From the NCBI GenBank assembly GCA_937975735.1, contig CALJUI010000126.1, positions 1 to 8,803 of the forward strand: a stretch of 8,803 nucleotides of DNA, in the 5' to 3' direction. Under the pieces are notes generated by a model. The model searched no databases and was not told where the DNA came from. It saw nothing but the letters and a program-made list of their open reading frames with translations. The translations under genes and the position numbers were made by a program. Source of the stretch: an uncultured Rubrivivax sp. (lineage in GTDB: Bacteria; Pseudomonadota; Gammaproteobacteria; Burkholderiales; Burkholderiaceae_C). Shown piece after piece: positions 6,112 to 8,803 of the stretch; within the stretch, counting starts at the first letter, position 1; every line of letters begins with the position of its first letter.

Positions 6112-6118
6112 CTAAGCT
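6112..6118 (+). promoter_or_regulatory. Possible -10 element for the NarL-type regulator gene
   Basis: CTAAGCT resembles the candidate -10 of the divergent BON operon (CTAACCT) and the sigma-S style CTATACT. It lies 41 bases before ATG 6160. No clear -35 is visible at the right distance; the inverted repeat at 6084-6103 occupies that place. Low confidence. Confidence 0.25.
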
Positions 6119-6159
6119 CGCGCTGGCGTCGATCGGGCGCCAGCGGGGAGGGAGGCGAC

Positions 6160-6789
6160 ATGATTCGGATCGGCATCGTCGACGACCACGCCATCGTGCG
6201 TTCCGGCCTGAAGCAGTACCTGGCCGAACACGTCGACCTGCGCGTCACCGGCGAGGCAGCCAACGGCCGCGAGGCGCTCGAGCTCGTCCGTGGCGGCGAG
6301 GTCGACGTGCTGCTGCTGGACCTGTCGATGCCGGACCAGAGCGGCGTAGACGTGCTCTCGGGCATCAAGGCCCGCTTCCCCGACCTGCCGGTGCTGATCC
6401 TGAGCGGCTTCCCGGAGGCGCACTACGCGACGACGATGCTGCGCCAGGGGGCCAGCGGCTACCTGAACAAGGAATGCGACCCCGAGGAGATCGTGCAGGC
6501 GGTCCGGACCGTCGCACGCGGCCGGCGCTACATCACACCCGCGGTGGCCGAGATCCTGGCCGACAACGTCGCCGGCGACGACCGCCCGCCGCACGAGGCG
6601 CTGTCCGAGCGCGAGCTGCAGGTCTTCCTGCGTCTGGCGAAGGGCGAGACGATCGGCCACATGGCCGAGGGCATGCACCTGAGCGTGAAGACGGTCAGCA
6701 CCTACCGGACGCGGGTGCTCGAGAAGCTCAAGCTGCAGACCAACAGCGACCTGACCTACTACGCGATGAAGAACGGGCTGATCCAGTAG
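6160..6789 (+). CDS. NarL/LuxR-family response regulator (receiver + HTH)
   Basis: The 209-residue product is a typical NarL-family transcription regulator. The receiver domain (about 1-118) has Asp8-Asp9 in IVDDH, phospho-acceptor Asp54 in LLLDLSMPD, Ser82 in ILSGF and Lys104 in YLNKE. The LuxR-type helix-turn-helix domain (about 146-207) begins ALSERELQVF and has the recognition region LSVKTVSTYRTRVLEKL (174-190). ATG 6160 has a strong purine-rich ribosome site (GGAGGGAGG, 6147-6155) with a four-base spacer. The gene is divergent from the BON lipoprotein operon and convergent with the CsbD-like gene, and has its own terminator at 6800-6832. There is no kinase gene next to it. The nearest is the HisKA_3 kinase at 3178-4545, of the class that normally works with NarL-type regulators, so it is the best candidate partner. 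Target genes are inferred to be the neighbouring stress genes. Confidence 0.93.
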   Translation: MIRIGIVDDHAIVRSGLKQYLAEHVDLRVTGEAANGREALELVRGGEVDVLLLDLSMPDQSGVDVLSGIKARFPDLPVLILSGFPEAHYATTMLRQGASGYLNKECDPEEIVQAVRTVARGRRYITPAVAEILADNVAGDDRPPHEALSERELQVFLRLAKGETIGHMAEGMHLSVKTVSTYRTRVLEKLKLQTNSDLTYYAMKNGLIQ

Positions 6790-6799
6790 GCCCGGAACG

Positions 6800-6832
6800 G
6801 CGCGGGGCCCGCTCGACGAGCGGGCCCCGTGC
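6800..6832. terminator. Bidirectional hairpin terminator between convergent genes
   Basis: An 11-base-pair perfect stem (6803-6813 with 6819-6829) closes a CGACG loop and extends outward by a G-T and two G-C pairs to 6800 and 6832. It lies 10 bases after the NarL-type regulator stop and 12 bases after the CsbD-like stop on the other strand, so it can serve both. It is very GC-rich with no T-run on either side. Confidence 0.7.
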
Positions 6833-6844
6833 GTCGGCGGCGGT

Positions 6845-7090
6845 TCAGAAGTGCGTGCGTTCGCGGCGCGGCTGCGCGACGAACCAGTGGTCGGTGGCGC
6901 GGCGTTCCCAGTCGGCGATCTGGCGCTCGGCCTCGTCCTTGGCGCAGCCGTAGCGCTGCTGGATCTTGCCGGCCAGCTGCTCGCGGCGGCCGGCCACGAC
7001 GTCGATGTCGTCGTCGGTGAGCTGGCCCCACTGCTCCTTGACCTTGCCCTTGATCTGCTTCCAGTGGCCTTCGATGCGGTCCCAGTTCAT
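6845..7090 (-). CDS. CsbD-family small stress protein
   Basis: This 81-residue hydrophilic protein has the full CsbD/YjbJ pattern: MNWDRIEGHWKQIKGKVKEQ at the start, then WGQLTDDDIDVVAGRREQL, GKIQQRYG and a helical DEAERQIADW segment. CsbD proteins are small, abundant and induced by general stress (sigma-B in Bacillus, sigma-S in enterobacteria); their biochemical role is not known. The last 18 or so residues, rich in Arg and aromatic residues, extend beyond the usual domain end. ATG 7090 is set by AAGGAG (7097-7102) with a six-base spacer; the in-frame GTG at 7126 lies upstream of that site and is ignored. It follows the DUF1328 gene by 57 bases on the same strand and probably shares its transcript. 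Its leader block 7096-7108 is identical to that of the BON lipoprotein gene. Confidence 0.9.
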   Translation of the reverse strand: MNWDRIEGHWKQIKGKVKEQWGQLTDDDIDVVAGRREQLAGKIQQRYGCAKDEAERQIADWERRATDHWFVAQPRRERTHF

Positions 7091-7147
7091 GGTGGACTCC
7101 TTGGTTGAGGTTGAAGACGCCGGCACGGGGCGACGCGCCGGGCGGGT

Positions 7148-7312
7148 CTAGCGTCCGCGGATCATGTTGGCGACGAACGACAGCACGGCGAGGATCAGGA
7201 AGATCACGAACAGGATCTGCGCGATGCTCGCGGCGCCGGCGGCGATGCCGGTGAAGCCGAAGACGGCGGCGATCAGGGCGATCACGAAGAAGATCACGGC
7301 GTAGTGCAGCAT
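7148..7312 (-). CDS. DUF1328 / YtjA-family small membrane protein
   Basis: This 54-residue protein matches the DUF1328 (YtjA) family in length and pattern: MLHYAVIFFVIALIAAVFGF, then TGIAAGAASIAQ, then a second hydrophobic helix ending FVANMIRGR. Two membrane segments are expected, at about 4-22 and 30-49, with a short Gly/Ala turn, so it is an inner-membrane protein. The function of the family is unknown; members are often near CsbD and BON genes. Start choice: an in-frame ATG at 7339 would add nine residues (MADIVKENP), but AAGGAG (7319-7324) lies inside that stretch and six bases before ATG 7312, so 7312 is used. It is the first gene of a pair with the CsbD-like gene. Confidence 0.88.
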   Translation of the reverse strand: MLHYAVIFFVIALIAAVFGFTGIAAGAASIAQILFVIFLILAVLSFVANMIRGR

Positions 7313-7318
7313 GGGGTT

Positions 7319-7324
7319 CTCCTT
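7319..7324 (-). promoter_or_regulatory. Ribosome binding site that fixes the DUF1328 start
   Basis: AAGGAG lies six bases before ATG 7312 on the minus strand. The upstream in-frame ATG at 7339 has no such site and would place the AAGGAG inside the coding region, so the short 54-residue form is preferred. Confidence 0.75.
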
Positions 7325-7430
7325 GACGATGTCGGCCATGGGCCTGACGGTGACTTCAGTCTGATGCAGCGGCCGGCGCCTGCCGATGGGACGGTCCGCC
7401 GATCCCGCGTCGGGCGGCGACGCCGCGCCA

Positions 7431-7437
7431 TGTAGGA
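7431..7437. promoter_or_regulatory. TGTAGGA heptamer in the gap between DUF1328 and M16 genes
   Basis: This gap (7313-7476, 164 bases) holds the divergent promoters of the DUF1328/CsbD pair and the peptidase gene. The only element I can point to is TGTAGGA, identical to 5080-5086 upstream of the regulator-kinase operon; on the minus strand it reads TCCTACA. It lies about 120 bases upstream of the DUF1328 start and 40 bases before the peptidase start. No strong -35/-10 pair is visible in either direction. A candidate regulator site, low confidence. Confidence 0.2.
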
Positions 7438-7476
7438 CAAGACCCACCCGCATTGCTGCCAGAATCCGCCTCGCCG

Positions 7477-8766
7477 ATGAAACCCGCCCCGACGCCACCG
7501 CCCCGGCTGCTGTCGCTCGCCAATGGCGTGCGTCTGATCGTGCAGCCGGCCCCGCACCTGCACACCGCCAGCGCGAGCGTGTTCGTGCGCGCCGGCAGTG
7601 CGCACGAGCGGCGCGCCGACAACGGCATCGCCCACGTGATCGAGCACATGGTCTTCAAGGGCACGGCCACGCGCGACGCCGCGCGCATCAACCGCGACGC
7701 CGAGCGGCTGGGCGCCGAGGCCAATGCGCACACCGACAAGGACCACACCGCCTACCACCTGCGCGGCCGCGTCGAGGACGCGCCGCGCTTCGTGCGCCTG
7801 CTCGCCGACCTGGTGGGGCGGCCGGTCTTTCCTGCCGACGAGCTCGAGCGCGAGCGCCAGGTGCTGCTGCAGGAAATGGCCGAGGTCGAGGACGACCCGA
7901 TGTCGCTGGCCTACCAGCTGTTCGACCGCGGCTGCTACGGCTTGCACCCTGCGGCGCAGCCGGTGATCGGCACCCGCGGCAACCTCGAGCGCTTCACGCG
8001 CGACGAGCTCGTGCGCTGGGTCGCGCGGCACTACACCGGGCGCAACCTGGTCGTCGCGCTGACCGGGCCCTTCGACGCCGCGGCGGCCGATGCGCTGGCG
8101 GGCGAGGTTGAGCGCGGCTTCGGCGGCCTGCCGGCCGGCGAGCCCAATCTGTGGCCGGTGCCCGAGTGGCAGGGCGGGGCGCGTGCGCGGCGCCTGTCCG
8201 GCGGCGGCCAGGCACACCTGGTGCTGGGCTTTCCGGTGCCGTCGCTGGCCGACGACGATCCGGCGTCGGAGATGGCCGCGCTGCTGTTCGGCGAGGGCAT
8301 GAGCTCGCCGCTGATGGCCGAGCTGCGCGAACGGCGTGGCCTGGCCTACTACGCGGCCTGCGCCGCTGACCGCTTCGCCGCCTGCGGCCAGCTGGCGATC
8401 GAGGTGTCGACCGCACCGGACAGCCTGGACGAGGTGCTCGGCGAGTTGATGCGGCTGCTGCAGGTCCAGGCCGAGGGCGTGGCGCGCGCCGATCTCGTGC
8501 GCGCACGCCGGCAGATGGCGGTGCGGCTGCTGCGCGAGCGCGAGAGCGCGACCCGCAGCCTGGAGGCGGCGGCGCTGGATCTGCTGGTGCGCGGCGCGGT
8601 GCGCGACCCGGCCGAGCGCCTCGCGCAGGCCGAGGCGGTGACCGCCGGCACGCTGCGCGACCGCTTCCAGGCGATGCTGGCGGCCGGGGCATCGCTCGGG
8701 CTGGCCGGGTCGCTGCCGAGTGGCGCCGGCGAGAGGGCGCGTGAGGCGATAGGCGCGCGCGGCTGA
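7477..8766 (+). CDS. M16-family zinc metallopeptidase
   Basis: The 429-residue product is a full-length single-subunit M16 (pitrilysin/MPP-like) protein. The N-terminal half has LSLANGVRLIV (12-22) and the inverted zinc motif HVIEH (53-57: ligands His53 and His57, catalytic Glu56), with the third ligand Glu133 in LLQEMAEVEDDP about 76 residues later. The C-terminal M16_C half contains FGEGMSSPLMAELRERRGLA (271-290) followed by two Tyr, the usual substrate-binding Arg/Tyr element. All catalytic residues are present, so it should be active. No signal peptide is visible, so it is probably cytoplasmic. ATG 7477 is chosen because the conserved domain begins about ten residues later; a TTG at 7453 is possible. 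No Shine-Dalgarno precedes either one. M16 genes often come in pairs with an inactive partner; none is visible before the window ends. Its substrate is unknown, and a link to the stress genes is not shown. Confidence 0.92.
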   Translation: MKPAPTPPPRLLSLANGVRLIVQPAPHLHTASASVFVRAGSAHERRADNGIAHVIEHMVFKGTATRDAARINRDAERLGAEANAHTDKDHTAYHLRGRVEDAPRFVRLLADLVGRPVFPADELERERQVLLQEMAEVEDDPMSLAYQLFDRGCYGLHPAAQPVIGTRGNLERFTRDELVRWVARHYTGRNLVVALTGPFDAAAADALAGEVERGFGGLPAGEPNLWPVPEWQGGARARRLSGGGQAHLVLGFPVPSLADDDPASEMAALLFGEGMSSPLMAELRERRGLAYYAACAADRFAACGQLAIEVSTAPDSLDEVLGELMRLLQVQAEGVARADLVRARRQMAVRLLRERESATRSLEAAALDLLVRGAVRDPAERLAQAEAVTAGTLRDRFQAMLAAGASLGLAGSLPSGAGERAREAIGARG

Positions 8767-8803
8767 CTAGTTCGTCGCCGGACGGGGCAGGTTGGGTAGC
8801 AAG
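8767..8803. other. Short non-coding end of window
   Basis: These 37 bases follow the peptidase stop. They contain a second stop (TAG) two codons on in another frame but no hairpin, gene start or repeat that I can recognise. Confidence 0.6.

Noticed and set aside
7313..7339. Nine-residue N-terminal extension of the DUF1328 protein from ATG 7339
   Set aside because: The AAGGAG at 7319-7324 fits ATG 7312, and the 54-residue form matches the family length.
1..8803. CRISPR array, tRNA, rRNA, transposase, integrase or attachment-site signals
   Set aside because: No regularly spaced repeats, cloverleaf sequences, mobile-element genes or terminal inverted repeats were seen; base composition looks uniform throughout.

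Overview
The window is very GC-rich with densely packed genes. It most likely comes from an autotrophic or facultatively autotrophic proteobacterium, probably a betaproteobacterium of the Burkholderiales. That placement is an inference from the Calvin-cycle (cbb) gene types, the CHASE3/HisKA_3 kinase type, the set of BON, CsbD and DUF1328 stress proteins, and codon use. No rRNA, tRNA, CRISPR array, insertion sequence or prophage gene is visible.

Bases 1-3187 (plus strand) are the distal end of a cbb operon: the C-terminal part of transketolase (cbbT), 2-phosphoglycolate phosphatase (cbbZ/gph), a CbbY-type sugar-bisphosphate phosphatase, and a class II fructose-bisphosphate aldolase (cbbA). 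The first three overlap by four bases each (GTGA, then ATGA), so they look translationally coupled. cbbA follows after 31 bases with its own ribosome binding site. Two of the four genes remove by-products of Rubisco: 2-phosphoglycolate from oxygenation and, for CbbY, xylulose-1,5-bisphosphate from misfiring.

Bases 3178-4980 (minus strand) are a two-gene signalling operon, a single-domain response regulator followed by a membrane CHASE3 histidine kinase. Its 3' end overlaps the 3' end of cbbA by 10 bases.

Bases 5127-7312 hold small stress or envelope genes around a second response regulator. Two BON-domain lipoproteins (minus strand) end at a strong hairpin terminator. Divergent from them is a NarL/LuxR-type response regulator with a DNA-binding domain (plus strand), ending at a terminator shared with the convergent pair DUF1328/YtjA-like then CsbD-like (minus strand).

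Bases 7477-8766 (plus strand) encode a complete M16-family zinc peptidase with the inverted HxxEH motif; the last 37 bases hold nothing recognisable.

The most interesting unit is 3178-7312. One kinase, a receiver with no output domain, a DNA-binding regulator and four small stress proteins together resemble a self-contained stress-response module. The kinase lacks the Gln/His that many HisKA_3 kinases use to dephosphorylate their partner, so the stand-alone receiver could be a phosphate sink or a competing partner. Short repeats in the intergenic gaps are candidate binding sites for the regulator. The individual families are known; the circuit is inference.
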